DNA of 64,000 bases from CAUZIZ01 sp965218775 (GTDB lineage: Bacteria; Acidobacteriota; UBA6911; RPQK01; JAJDTT01). How positions within the stretch are numbered: the first letter of the stretch is position 1; each line of letters opens with the position of its first letter. The position numbers and the translations under genes were made by a program. Below are positions 17,834-26,734 of the stretch, piece by piece. Under the pieces are notes generated by a model that did not search any database, was not told the DNA's origin, and was given only the letters and a program-made list of their open reading frames with translations. The stretch covers positions 1,177,202 to 1,241,201 of the forward strand of contig CBDCLS010000003.1 in NCBI GenBank assembly GCA_965218775.1. Direction: 5' to 3'.

Positions 17834-18412
17834 CTAGCTTCTGGGAAGAGGATCAGCACGAGGCCCCTTTTTTGCCAGGGAGCTTCCCGCTCCGGTCCGT
17901 GGCATCTCCCAACTGAGGACATGGTTCTGAAAATCGAAGTGGAGCCGGTGAACCTTCAGAGCCAAGGCAGAAATCACCCCGTCGACGCCTTCCGGGTACG
18001 CATCCCTTCGTTTACCTTCAAGCAGGAAGGCGTCCACGCGCTTCCAGATCCTATCTCCCAGCCGCAGTTCCTCTAAAGTCACCCCGCGGAGGCGGCTGGA
18101 ACCACCGAAGTGTTGGAAGGTCTTTCCTTCTCTCGTCGGGATGGCCGATTCCAGCTCCTTCACTCTCCGTTGATAGAGGATCAGATCCTTGGCACCCGTG
18201 TCGATGGCCAGATTGAGAGTTCTCGACCCCACCGATACCCGAACCATCACGTAGCGCTCGCTGGAGAAAGTGATCGCTGAGGGCGAGTGACGGACGGCTC
18301 CAAAGCAGAGCTTCTTTGACTCGTAGTCGATCGTGAAGTTGGATCGCTTCAGGACCGTCAGTCCGATGATGGCATCGACCAGTTGAAGGTTGGCGGGAAT
18401 GGAGAACGCCAT
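17834..18412 (-). CDS. Aspartyl-protease-like protein, possibly 5'-truncated
   Basis: 192 residues resembling clan-AA, retropepsin-like bacterial aspartyl proteases. LVDAIIGLTVLKRSNFTIDY is the end of one lobe, and MVRVSVGSRTLNLAIDTGAK holds the catalytic DTG (about residue 73). A flap-like region and GVDGVISALALKVHRLHFDF follow. In this family a first DTG lobe or signal peptide normally lies before DAIIGL. Here an in-frame TGA occurs immediately upstream of the ATG, so the gene is probably the 3' half of a longer one. An export signal is not visible. Confidence 0.55.
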   Translation of the reverse strand: MAFSIPANLQLVDAIIGLTVLKRSNFTIDYESKKLCFGAVRHSPSAITFSSERYVMVRVSVGSRTLNLAIDTGAKDLILYQRRVKELESAIPTREGKTFQHFGGSSRLRGVTLEELRLGDRIWKRVDAFLLEGKRRDAYPEGVDGVISALALKVHRLHFDFQNHVLSWEMPRTGAGSSLAKKGPRADPLPRS

Positions 18413-18730
18413 GCTTTGTCATAGTGGAGGAGGAGCGACAAAGATATCGGCCCGTCCCGTCGCCACCCGGAGGGCAGATGGGGGTTGTGGACGATCTCTG
18501 CGTTCGTCGTCGTCGAAGATGACAAAGCATCGCCTTCCTCCTCCTGCCTTGATCTCGCCTCACAAGCCCCATCTGCAAACCCGTCACTATATGTGTGACT
18601 GTGTACTAGGGCTGGATTCGCCGGCGAGCCGATTCAGTCGATCCGGGATACCGCGGTACCCTCGTCGGAGGCGTCGCCTGCCAGTCGAAACCGTCATCGA
18701 GCGTCGCATCGGCGCCCGCGGGATTGGTCG
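18413..18730. other. Intergenic region with a 12-bp inverted repeat
   Basis: ATGCTTTGTCAT (18411-18422) is inverted as ATGACAAAGCAT at 18519-18530. No gene is recognised; the long open frames here are shadows. The stretch may hold decayed upstream sequence of the aspartyl-protease gene. Confidence 0.35.
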
Positions 18731-19864
18731 TTATCGGCCTCCAAGGCTTGCTCTGAGGCGTTCCCCGGCGATCTCGGCTTCGCCTTCGTTCATCGTGTGG
18801 ACGACCAGTGCGAGGGTGTCCTCAACCTCGGCTCCAACCCAGATACGGGGATCGCCGGCGTCCAGCTCCTCCCTAACCTCGGGCGCGCTCTTGCCGACGA
18901 CGGATGTATCGAGCACGACATGGAGCATGTACGGAACGTAGTGGGGAATCTCAACACGCTTGGTCCGTACGCCATCGATACCGTCCACCGCCTCGGCCAG
19001 CGTAGAAAACCTGGCCTCGTATTCGAGGATCCGCTTCTCGTGGTCCATGCTGAACCAATCCTCGATCGCCGTTACAACCCCGATGATCTCGTGGCGGTCG
19101 ACCTTCATTGCTCGTCCAACCGCCCGTCCGCCGTCGTAGTGGTAGGAGACGAAGCTCTGAGCCGACACCGCATCGACCAGATCCCTCTTGCCGCAAACGA
19201 ACCCGGCGGATTGGGGTGCACCCATGTATTTGGCTCCGAAGGTGACGAGGTCGGCGGACTGCGCGTTCTGGCGGAAGTAGTCGAGAGGATAGATCTGGGA
19301 GCACGCGTCTGCGATGACCGGCACGCCTTTGGAGCCGGCGAGTGCGACGGTGTCGGCTAGCGAAACCATTGAATCGTCGAACGGCGGTTGGATCCAATAC
19401 GCGACGGTTGCGGTCTGAGGACCGATCTCCGAAGCGAGCTCCTCCTCGGTGCATCCGTCCTCATTACCTGCATCGACCAGCTTGGCGCCACATAGCGTAA
19501 AACATCGATCGAACATGTACCGGTTCTTGGTCTGGATGACTATCTCATCCTTCATCCCGGTCGTATCCGGCAGTCGCGCGATCTTCTCGGGGTCGGTTCC
19601 AGCCATGCAGGCCGCGGTGCTGAGTGCTTGCGCGGCCGCACCACCGGAGGTGACGAACGCCGCCTCGACTCCCAGCAGGGCGGCGATGAAGTCCCCCGAC
19701 TTCTGCAGCAACTCCATCATCTCAACCTGGCTACGGTTGGCGTCCTCCATGGCTTCCATGACCCGTTCGTTTTGCCTCCAACCCCCCAGCTCGGTGGCGA
19801 CCCCCCACGCGTTGATGACTTTCCGTACCCCGAGTCGTTCGTATACTCCCATGCTGGCCCCCAA
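18731..19864 (-). CDS. SelA-like PLP-dependent enzyme
   Basis: 377 residues of fold-type I PLP enzymes in the SelA/DgaE-like group. The family N-terminus is present (YERLGVRKVINAWGVATELG), then a Gly/Ala-rich PLP phosphate loop (FVTSGGAAAQALSTAACMAG), an Asp interacting with the pyridine ring (PVIADACSQIYPLDYF) and the probable Schiff-base lysine in DLVTFGAKYMGAPQSAGFVC. Such enzymes catalyse beta-eliminations or aminomutase-type reactions on amino sugars or hydroxy amino acids. The shorter length and the lack of the SelA N-terminal tRNA-binding domain argue against true selenocysteine synthase. It stands alone between broken genes. Confidence 0.75.
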   Translation of the reverse strand: MGASMGVYERLGVRKVINAWGVATELGGWRQNERVMEAMEDANRSQVEMMELLQKSGDFIAALLGVEAAFVTSGGAAAQALSTAACMAGTDPEKIARLPDTTGMKDEIVIQTKNRYMFDRCFTLCGAKLVDAGNEDGCTEEELASEIGPQTATVAYWIQPPFDDSMVSLADTVALAGSKGVPVIADACSQIYPLDYFRQNAQSADLVTFGAKYMGAPQSAGFVCGKRDLVDAVSAQSFVSYHYDGGRAVGRAMKVDRHEIIGVVTAIEDWFSMDHEKRILEYEARFSTLAEAVDGIDGVRTKRVEIPHYVPYMLHVVLDTSVVGKSAPEVREELDAGDPRIWVGAEVEDTLALVVHTMNEGEAEIAGERLRASLGGR

Positions 19865-19925
19865 GTTTTCGGTGTCTCTTTGTCGACGCGATCGACGACT
19901 GCTCGGGGGACCCTATTCCAAGTCA

Positions 19926-20345
19926 GGTCGGGTGTCAAACAGGCCGCGAGCCTTGCGGCGGCGCTTCGGGAGGCTCCCGGAACATGAGCGGAAGCGCACC
20001 CGCATGGCCAAGATCATGGCCTTCGGCATCGGCGCCCTCATTGTGGTGGGCAGCTCCTTTCTGGACAGTGTCCCGGGGAACATCTGGGCGGTGAGCACCA
20101 AGACCTCGTCCTTGCTGACAGCACCCATCTTCGGGCTGTTCTTCTTCGCCTTCTTCGTGCCCTTTGCCAGGCCTCTAGGGGTGGGGGTGGGGGCGATCCT
20201 CGGGATCGCCGCGGCCATCCTGACCGCCTTCTCAGGCCTTATTTTCGGGATGAATCCTGCGACCGGCGAGGACCCGGTCAGTTTCATGTTGGAAATCCCA
20301 TTGCCGATGTCATCAGTCCGCACCCTTACGCTGGCTTCCAAGCGG
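19926..20345 (+). pseudogene. Sodium:solute symporter C-terminal fragment
   Basis: About 120 residues in the + frame resemble the last helices of an SSS-family transporter: RMAKIMAFGIGALIVVGSSF, LLTAPIFGLFFFAFFVPFAR, and GVGAILGIAAAILTAFSGLI. Both ends are lost, the right one to element A copy 3 shortly after NPATGEDPVSFM. Such symporters usually accompany sugar or sialic-acid catabolic genes, in keeping with the neighbouring propeller enzymes. Confidence 0.7.
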
Positions 20346-21287
20346 GCAACACTGCTCTCTCCCTGGAGTCCAGCAATGCTTGCCAAACTGCAGGGTCAAT
20401 CAGTGTTCGCTAACCCCTTTCTAACGAATTACTTATCTTCGGCCTGATCGATTGAAATATGCCCCGGAAACTGGGCAGATAGGTAGAGAAAGACCCTCGA
20501 ATAGGACGTCTAGGCGTCGAACCCACTCAAGGTAGCCAGGTGCCTTAGGCCCTGAGGCCGCGGAGGCCTGTGTGATCCCAGGTCGGTACGAGCTTTCCTA
20601 TCGAGGAGGACTCCCGTATCGCGCCGGTGTCGATCCCGGTGGGGGAGGACCCAACGAGCTTTGCTTTATCCCTCTGCCACCGCCTTTCGTGATCACGGTA
20701 TCGGTTACGTTATTTCCGATCGAAGCGCCAGCGACAGCTTCCTCGAACTCCTGACCCGACTCAATCAGGGCACCCTTGGGCTTTTGGATGAGAAACGGCC
20801 AGCTGCCCAGTGGCCGATGCTGCAGGAGCAGCGTGGAGGGCGCCAGCCACGCGCCGGACATGGGGCCACGATCAGACTTCTGAGACCCCCAGGATCTATC
20901 GCCCGTATCCAGCACGGCCGGTGATCCTTTCTTAGCAAACGAGCCTGAGTGTTCCTGATCCCATCTCTGCCCTTCTAGACCTTGTCCGCTCCGCTTCTTG
21001 CTGAGGCCTCGCCACAACTCACTGACGTAGAGGGCACCAGTGCTCCACCCTACGGCGGCTGAGTCTCGGGTATCGGAATCTCCAATCTGCGCTCTGGCTA
21101 CCTTGAGTGGGTCCGACGCCTAGACGTCCTATTCGGGGGTCTTTCTCTACCTATCTGCCCGGTTTCCGGGGCATATTTCAATCGATCAGGCCGAAGATAA
21201 GTAATTCCTTAGAAAGGGGTTAGCGAACACTGATTGACCCTGCAGTTTGGCAAGCATTGCTGGACTCCAGGGAGAGAGCAGTGTTGC
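20346..21287. mobile_element. Element A, copy 3 (complete, inverted vs copy 2)
   Basis: Reverse complement of copy 2 and equally long (932 bp between the ACTGCTCTCT termini, 942 bp counting GCAACACT at both ends). It carries the same four TIR mismatches, so the two copies are recent. The terminase-like core fragment reads on the + strand here. It truncates the sodium symporter on the left and an unidentified coding remnant on the right. Confidence 0.88.
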
Positions 21288-21487
21288 GGGCAATTAGAGA
21301 GCGCCAAGTTCACATTACGCTCAGTTTTGACCGCTTTTGGTCCATCTGCGTTTTCGAGGACTTGGATTCAGGCCGGTTCTATTTGCCGCCTTTCAAAGAG
21401 GATGTGGCAGTCCTCGGCTTCCGAGCATGGATAGGCACTGACTCGGCTCCGCCGCAAGGCATCCAAGGCATGATCGACATTGGCTAA
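21288..21487 (+). pseudogene. Unidentified coding remnant
   Basis: The frame reads AIRERQVHITLSFDRFWSIC, then VFEDLDSGRFYLPPFKED and GFRAWIGTDSAPPQGIQG, then a stop. Composition is protein-like, but no family is recognised. The 5' end is element A sequence, so a gene was probably cut here. Confidence 0.3.
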
Positions 21488-21496
21488 TTGGTCCTA

Positions 21497-22711
21497 GTAC
21501 CCTGTAACATTTATAGTTTCGGATAAAGATGTTTCAATTTGACTCGGGCATCATCGGTGGAAAACTGCCAGTCGATCGTCGACTGCCGATTGTTCCGGTC
21601 TTGTTCCCAGGCGCGGATGTGGCCGCTCATGGTTTCGAGGTCAGGAATACGCCGATCCAAGCATTGCCCGATCAGGGCGCTCAGTTCGATCTCCGCTATG
21701 TTGAGCCAACTGCCATGTTTAGGCGTATAGTGGATTTCCAGACGCTTGGCCAACCTTCGGGCCTCCTGCGGCTCAAACGACTGATAAAGCGAGGCGATCC
21801 CGTGAGTATTGAGGTTATCTGCAACCAGAAGGACGCGGGTGGCCTCCGGATAGCGTTCGTCGAGCATCCCTTTTGATCCACCAAGCCCAGTCCTTGCGAG
21901 TGCGACGCTCGCTGACCGCGACATGGCGACGACCACCCAACGGTTCGACTTCCAGAAAGATCTGAGCCACACCGTTGCGGACATACTCGTGATCGCATCG
22001 CGCCGGTCGGCCGGGGGCAGCAGGGATGGCTTCGTGGACTTCCCCGATCAGTTGTTTACAGGTCTCATCCATGCAGACGACGGGGAACAAAGGATCATAG
22101 GGACGTTGGTACACGGCAATGATATCTTCCATATGGGCTACGAATGCGGCGCTCTCCTTGGGTGGGATTCTCCAGTACTTGCGGAGGTGAGGTTTAAGTT
22201 CGTTTTTTTTAGGATGCGTTGGACCGTCATGGGGGAAACGGTGGGTGCCCAGCTGAGTTCGACCGCCTTCTCCGCCAGTAACCGAATGGTCCAACGTCGC
22301 CGTCCTTCGGGTGCTTCCGAACACGCCAGGGCGATCAATCGTGCTTCGAAAGCTCCATCGAAGGTCACTTCTCGTGGAGGTTTCTTCGCGGGCCGACGCT
22401 GCAAAGCCGCCTCCAAACCCTCCTCTACAAAGCGCTGTTTCAGGTGCTCGATCGTGCGCGAGGCGACGCCCATCGCCTCCGCCACCTGGGCGACCGCCCA
22501 GGCCGGACCTTTCGGACCTGCGTCGCAAAGGAGCAAAGCCCGTGCGTAGAGAAATCGCTTGGCACTCGTTTTGTCGGTCTTGGTCAACGCTTCCAGTTCC
22601 GTGAGTTCTTCCGGTCTTAGGGTTACCCGATAGCGTGGTTTCATGGCAATGCCCTCCATCGTAGGCCATGATCTTACCACACTATCCGAAATAATCTATG
22701 TTACATGGTAC
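21497..22711 (-). mobile_element. IS630-family insertion sequence
   Basis: 1215 bp with imperfect inverted repeats: GTACCcTGTAACAT at the left end matches GTACCaTGTAACAT at the complemented right end, and a second block TTTCGGATA is shared further in. It is flanked by TA (21495-21496 and 22712-22713), the dinucleotide that IS630/Tc1-mariner elements duplicate. Confidence 0.92.
21511..22644 (-). pseudogene. IS630 transposase in three frames
   Basis: The start ATG at 22644 follows GGAGGG. Frame 1 encodes the HTH region (AVAQVAEAMGVASRTIEHLK). Near 22206-22215 a run of eight A allows a -1 shift (LKK to KKNELKPHLRKYW), the layout of programmed frameshifting. Frame 2 carries VVCMDETCKQLIGEVHEAIP, with the first catalytic Asp. 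A further change at AAAAGGG (about 21875) moves to frame 3, with VLLVADNLNTH (second Asp) and TPKHGSWLNIAEIELSAL (Glu). The first shift may be functional. The second needs +1 and is probably a mutation, so this copy may be dead. Confidence 0.85.
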
Positions 22712-22713
22712 TA

Positions 22714-23062
22714 GGCGTGACTCCATCGTAAGAATAAGAAGAAATAAACTGGAGATCATATTGAGCAAGTGATCCGGTGGAGACGGCCAGGCTATCTCCC
22801 CTGCCCGTCTTGGGAATCAGCTAACCTTTGACACGGAGAGAAAAACAAGAATACAATAGCGGTTGCTTCAGTACAGGGCCTCCTGGAGCTGTCTCAAAGA
22901 ACAAGTTGAAGGCCTAGTCAGTCTTACCCCTGCGAAAGATACCCCTTAAGGAATCACCGGCTAGACTGTGGCACGAGACCGAGAATCCGACCATGTTCTG
23001 TTCCTTTTCCGGTCAGGATCTCAGGGTTGGAAGACAAGTGTATTCTCTTTAGGAGGAGAACA
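22714..23062. other. 5' region of the RRM gene
   Basis: No gene is recognised in about 350 bp. It ends in a strong TTTAGGAGGAGAACA ribosome site before the RRM start. Long leaders are common for bacterial cold-responsive RRM genes, but no thermosensor structure was worked out. Confidence 0.4.
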
Positions 23063-23368
23063 ATGAGTAACAAACTATACGTGGGTGGTCTGCCCTATTC
23101 CACAACGGAAGATCGGCTAGACCAACTCTTTGCGGAACACGGAACTGTCGAATCAGCCAAGGTGATTACAGACCGAGATACGGGTCGATCACGCGGCTTC
23201 GGTTTTGTGGAGATGGAATCGTCGGGAGAAGCGCAGAAGGCGATCTCGGCCCTGAATGGCACTGATCTTGATGGGAGGACTCTTACCGTCAATGAGGCCA
23301 AACCGCGGGAAAATCGATCCGGTGGTGGTGGTTACGGTGGCGGTGGAGGTGGACGAGACCGCTGGTAG
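23063..23368 (+). CDS. Glycine-rich RRM RNA-binding protein
   Basis: 101 residues. A single RNA recognition motif spans residues 3-79, with RNP2 LYVGGL (4-9) and RNP1 RGFGFVEM (44-51), both with the aromatic residues needed for stacking on single-stranded RNA. A short Gly-rich tail (GGGGYGGGGGGRDRW) follows. This is the layout of cyanobacterial and acidobacterial Rbp proteins, often induced by cold or acting as RNA chaperones. The start ATG lies 6 nt after AGGAGGAG. A rho-independent terminator closes the gene, which is monocistronic. Confidence 0.93.
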   Translation: MSNKLYVGGLPYSTTEDRLDQLFAEHGTVESAKVITDRDTGRSRGFGFVEMESSGEAQKAISALNGTDLDGRTLTVNEAKPRENRSGGGGYGGGGGGRDRW

Positions 23369-23397
23369 CCAGATAGGCTGCAAGCACTAACCGAAAG

Positions 23398-23427
23398 AGG
23401 GGCGTACAGTCGGTTCGCCCCTTTTTT
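23398..23427 (+). terminator. Rho-independent terminator of the RRM gene
   Basis: AGGGGCG (23398-23404) pairs with CGCCCCT (23416-23422) and is followed by six T. Confidence 0.85.
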
Positions 23428-23638
23428 GCGTTCGGACAGCCAAGCTTAGAAGAGAGCAGCAGTGCCGATCTGGGGGCAGGGAGCCTACATCCCTCCCCTT
23501 TTCTAATGCCGGTCCGAACCAACCGGGGAAGTTCGGTATCTGATCCCATGAAGAGATTATCTCCAGGCTCTTTTCTCCCGTAAGCTCGTCAATTCGGCGG
23601 GCTCTTGCTTTTTGGGGCCTTTCGGGAGCACCACTCCC

Positions 23639-23743
23639 CTACTCCCTGCCTGGTGGTGGCGGGCTAGGACGTCGCGGAGGAGGAGCGGGCACCGGATTTG
23701 GGTACGGTTTTTCGGCGGCGGTGTGTCGCTGATTTTCTTCCAT
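23639..23743 (-). CDS. 34-aa proline-rich small protein
   Basis: A minus-strand ORF starting 10 nt after the stop of the upstream small membrane protein, with AAGGAG 6 nt before its ATG. It encodes MEENQRHTAAEKPYPNPVPA followed by PPPRRPSPPPPGRE. The proline-rich tail suggests a disordered binding peptide. Its position as the fourth gene of hflK-hflC-small1-small2, with well-spaced ribosome sites, is the main evidence that it is translated. Confidence 0.4.
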   Translation of the reverse strand: MEENQRHTAAEKPYPNPVPAPPPRRPSPPPPGRE

Positions 23744-23752
23744 CTTACTCCT

Positions 23753-23893
23753 TCAGTCGTTCTTGGGCCCTGCAGGTTCCCCGGGAGTGAGGTGCAGGCC
23801 ATCCAGATGGTGAGCTTCCTTACGCCGGGACCTGATCAACCAGTAGATAACGATAGCCATAAAGATAATAGCGATAGTAAGCGGTACTGTCAT
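23753..23893 (-). CDS. 46-aa single-span membrane protein after hflC
   Basis: It encodes MTVPLTIAIIFMAIVIYWLI followed by a basic RSRRKEAHHLDG stretch and a polar tail. One transmembrane helix (residues 4-20) has a positively charged cytoplasmic flank. AGGAGG is correctly spaced before the ATG, 79 nt downstream of the hflC stop. The location suggests a small accessory subunit of the HflKC complex, which regulates the FtsH protease in other bacteria; this role is inference. Confidence 0.6.
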   Translation of the reverse strand: MTVPLTIAIIFMAIVIYWLIRSRRKEAHHLDGLHLTPGEPAGPKND

Positions 23894-23971
23894 GGGGACC
23901 TCCTCTGAGGATCTTCTTCTTAATCTGTCTTCAACGGAGATCCTCCAGAATGGGGAGAAACTCCGTCGAAG

Positions 23972-24901
23972 CTACTGGGGGCGAACCAGGTACTTCAGTA
24001 AGTCACTCTTGGTTGTGAGAACAAGCGTAGTAGCCGAATCCACGCCAGCTTCATAGGTCTCCATGCTCTTCATGAAAGCGTAGAAGGCAGCGTCTCGATT
24101 GTAGGCTCCGGCGTAGATCCCTGTGGCCTTGCCGTCTCCCTCTCCCCGAATCTCCTGAGCCGATCGGTAGGCCTCTGATTGGATCCGGAGAAGTTCCCGC
24201 TCCTGTTCTCCCCGGATCCGGGCGGCTTCACCCTCTCCTTCGGAGCGGTAACGGGCAGCGATGCGCTTTCGCTCGGCAATCATGCGAGCGAATACATCCT
24301 TCTGGACCTCCTCTACGTAGTTGATCCGTTTGAACTGTAGATCGATCAACTCGATGCCGAAATCCTTTACCTTGGGGGAGGCACTCTCCAGGATGGAGCG
24401 AGTGATGTCGCCGCGCCCCTTGGTGATCTGCTGCAAGACCGATGTTTCCTCTTCCGATTCTTCGGAGATTCCTGCTTCTTCCCGATTGCTGCTGCGCACT
24501 ACCTCGACCAGGTCATGCCGGGCGATGGCGTTGCGCGTCTCCCCGTCCAGGATGCCGTCGAGGCGGGACTGGGCCCCTCTCTCATCCCGCAGTCGTTGAA
24601 AGAACAGCAAGGGATCGGTGATACGCCAACGTGCGTAGCTATCGACCGAGATAAAGCGCTTGTCCTTGGTAGGCATCTGATCCGCATCGCCGTCCCACTG
24701 CAGGAAGCGCTTCTCGAAAGAGTTGGCCTTCTGAACGAAGGGTACCTTGAAGTGAAGTCCCGGCTCGGTGATAGGGTTTCCTTTCGGTTCCCCGAACTGG
24801 GTGATGATCGCCTGTCGGCCCTCTTCCACAACATAGGTTCCATCCATGATCACGACCAGCAGGACCGCTAGCACCGCAAGGTAGACATACTCACGTCTCA
24901 T
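23972..24901 (-). CDS. hflC: HflC, subunit of the FtsH-regulating HflKC complex
   Basis: 309 residues. An N-terminal signal anchor (YLAVLAVLLVVIMDGTYVV) is followed by the SPFH/band-7 domain (GRQAIITQFGEPKGNPITEP, GLHFKVPFVQKANSFEKRFL) and the conserved region FGIELIDLQFKRINYVEEVQ. The helical C-terminal region reads FARMIAERKRIAARYRSEGE, GEGDGKATGIYAGAYNRDAAFYAFMKSM. Known HflC forms a periplasm-facing cage with HflK around FtsH. Its ATG overlaps the hflK stop (ATGA), so the two are translationally coupled. Confidence 0.95.
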   Translation of the reverse strand: MRREYVYLAVLAVLLVVIMDGTYVVEEGRQAIITQFGEPKGNPITEPGLHFKVPFVQKANSFEKRFLQWDGDADQMPTKDKRFISVDSYARWRITDPLLFFQRLRDERGAQSRLDGILDGETRNAIARHDLVEVVRSSNREEAGISEESEEETSVLQQITKGRGDITRSILESASPKVKDFGIELIDLQFKRINYVEEVQKDVFARMIAERKRIAARYRSEGEGEAARIRGEQERELLRIQSEAYRSAQEIRGEGDGKATGIYAGAYNRDAAFYAFMKSMETYEAGVDSATTLVLTTKSDLLKYLVRPQ

Positions 24902-25920
24902 TGAGCCGCTCCCCCCTCCGGTGAGGACGTCAGAACCCTGCGCAGCGCGCCCAGAGGCAGCAACGGCATGACACCCTTGGCGTTTTCATCCAACAGGAGC
25001 TTCCCACCCAGGCGAGGAAGGACCTTCTGCATGGTCTCGAGATACATACGTCGACGGGTGACCTCGGGCGCCTTACGGTAAGCCTCATAGAGTGAGTTGA
25101 AACGGGCGGCATCACCCTCGGCATGATTGACTCGATTCAGCAAATAGCCTTGAGCCTGTAAGATCGCCTGTTCGGCTTCGCCGCGAGCCCGAGGGATCAC
25201 CTTGTTGTAGGCTGCCCGGGCCTCATTCATGAGCTGATCCCGCTGCTGCTCTGCCTGATTGACTTCATCCCAGGACGGTTTCACTGGGCCGGGTGGAGTC
25301 ACATTCTGCAAGACGACCTGGTCGATGGTGATCCCCATTTCATACTGGGTACTGAGCTCCTGCAGCTTCTGCTCGACGATGCTTTCGATCTCCTGACGCC
25401 CAACCGTCAACACTTCGGTCACCGTGCGGTCCCCAACAATCTCCCGCATCACAGCCTCGTTCATGTCGTGCAGAAGGGAAGAGTAGAAGGGACGGCTGGA
25501 AGTAGCTTCGTCCAGATGGCGCACCTTGAACAAGTAGCGATAGGGATCCACGATTCGGTATTGGACGATCCACTCCACTACCGCAACGTTGAGATCTCCC
25601 GTCAGCATCAGTGATTCGCCCAACTGCTGACCGCCACGCCTTGAGAGCCCCGGCGCCTGCACCGTGCTGAAGCCAAACTCCTGCTTCAGCTGCCTCTGTA
25701 CGGGCACCTTTATTACCGTCTCCATAAGAGGTAATTTCAAATGGAGCCCCGGGTCCGTCGTTCTTACGAGGCGGCCGAATCGGAGGACCAGCCCTTCCTC
25801 TTCCGGCTGGACCTGATAAAAGCTGCCCAGAAGAATCACCACGCTCACCAGCACCGCCACGCCGATGAGAATCAATCTCATCGATACCTTCGGGAGCTTG
25901 ATGTCGAGATCAGTAGCCAC
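24898..25920 (-). CDS. hflK: HflK, subunit of the FtsH-regulating HflKC complex
   Basis: 340 residues: a short cytoplasmic N-terminus, one transmembrane helix (LILIGVAVLVSVVILLGSFY, about residues 17-36), then the SPFH domain (VQPEEEGLVLRFGRLVRTTD, GLHLKLPLMETVIKVPVQRQ) and the characteristic GITIDQVVLQNVTPPGPVKP with a long coiled region. It lacks the Gly/Pro-rich N-terminal extension of enterobacterial HflK. It is the first gene of the hflKC operon, and a partial duplicate of its N-terminal coding region lies at 30111-30257. Confidence 0.94.
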   Translation of the reverse strand: MATDLDIKLPKVSMRLILIGVAVLVSVVILLGSFYQVQPEEEGLVLRFGRLVRTTDPGLHLKLPLMETVIKVPVQRQLKQEFGFSTVQAPGLSRRGGQQLGESLMLTGDLNVAVVEWIVQYRIVDPYRYLFKVRHLDEATSSRPFYSSLLHDMNEAVMREIVGDRTVTEVLTVGRQEIESIVEQKLQELSTQYEMGITIDQVVLQNVTPPGPVKPSWDEVNQAEQQRDQLMNEARAAYNKVIPRARGEAEQAILQAQGYLLNRVNHAEGDAARFNSLYEAYRKAPEVTRRRMYLETMQKVLPRLGGKLLLDENAKGVMPLLPLGALRRVLTSSPEGGAAQ

Positions 25921-26045
25921 AGCAAGACCCCCTGGATTCAGCAGTCAAAACGGTATCTGGATTGTCAGGCATCATGTTCTTTTCCCTGTCCCGACACTGC
26001 AATCTGCTTCGAATGTTGCTCGAGACCGTCACTTCATTATTCGCT

Positions 26046-26363
26046 TTAGGCTGCGGCGAGGTGGGACTCTTCCAAGGGATCTCTCTTATCGATTTCTTGA
26101 GTGGGACTCTTTCTTTCTCCCCAGTTCTTATTGACGATAAGACTGCGTCCTTCAATCTGGCTGCCGTTCAGGGCTGCCATCGCCCGTAGAGCCTTGTTTT
26201 GAGAATCCATCATCACATAGGCGACGCCCCGCGACGACTGACCGGTCAGTCTGCATGGCATGATAAGGACTGATTCGACAGTCCCGTGGGCCGAGAAAAT
26301 TTCCTCTATTTCATCTTCCGTAAAGGAATAGGGCAAATTACCAACGTACAATTTCGTGTTCAT
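26046..26363 (-). CDS. RRM RNA-binding protein with divergent RNP1
   Basis: 105 residues with a single RRM: RNP2 LYVGNL (5-10) and an altered RNP1, SRGVAYVMM (about 44-52), which keeps Tyr but replaces the usual Phe-Gly-Phe with Val-Ala-Tyr. A basic tail (KNWGERKSP) replaces the Gly-rich region of the RRM at 23063, so its RNA preference may differ. GAGGAGAAGAAC precedes the start. It lies 126 nt upstream of hflK on the same strand and could be co-transcribed. Confidence 0.88.
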   Translation of the reverse strand: MNTKLYVGNLPYSFTEDEIEEIFSAHGTVESVLIMPCRLTGQSSRGVAYVMMDSQNKALRAMAALNGSQIEGRSLIVNKNWGERKSPTQEIDKRDPLEESHLAAA

Positions 26364-26396
26364 GTTCTTCTCCTCATCTAGAAGACGGTCCGCTCT

Positions 26397-26576
26397 CTAC
26401 CCGTGTTTGCGATCTCCAAAAAACACGGTTCTCTGGACGGGAGCCGACCGATCAACTACCTGCAAAAGCCGAGAGGCAAGCGTGTTCGAAACCGCCTGCA
26501 GGAGAACAACGGTGGCGCCTGAATAAACAACGAAAGCCACCAGAAGCTGGTAAGCATTCATGATTTCCGTAGGCAT
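26397..26576 (-). CDS. 59-aa small membrane protein (paralogue 1)
   Basis: It encodes MPTEIMNAYQLLVAFVVYSG then ATVVLLQAVSNTLASRLLQV and a basic tail. A hydrophobic span covers residues 10-28. Residues 1-28 are nearly identical to the ORF at 32338-32496, and the amino-acid sequence is conserved with synonymous and tail differences, supporting real coding. It is divergent from the HTH regulator gene (26841) across the palindromic region at 26735-26774. The ribosome site is weak (TAAGG). Function unknown. Confidence 0.6.
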   Translation of the reverse strand: MPTEIMNAYQLLVAFVVYSGATVVLLQAVSNTLASRLLQVVDRSAPVQRTVFFGDRKHG

Positions 26577-26734
26577 CTGAAAACCTTACTTTCTTTAACT
26601 TTCTTTCTTTACTTTGTGATCTCTTTGCGGAACAAGAGAGAGGGCGGACCCGGTGGTTGTCTAAGATCTTGGAATCCCAGATAAACTGACTTAGTTCAGA
26701 TTTCCTGAGAGAAGCGCTTGCGTAGCCAGCCTCA

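Noticed and set aside
18411..18530. 12-bp inverted repeats as an invertible promoter or gene switch
   Set aside because: The in-frame stop lies inside the repeat itself, so inversion would not extend the protease frame, and no invertase gene is nearby.
18731..19864. SelA (selenocysteine synthase) for the predicted selenoprotein
   Set aside because: The protein is shorter than SelA, lacks the N-terminal tRNA-binding domain and belongs to the broader SelA-like PLP group.
19449..20447. 332-codon + frame as one gene
   Set aside because: Its first half is antisense to the SelA-like gene and its end is element A. Only the symporter-like middle is real.
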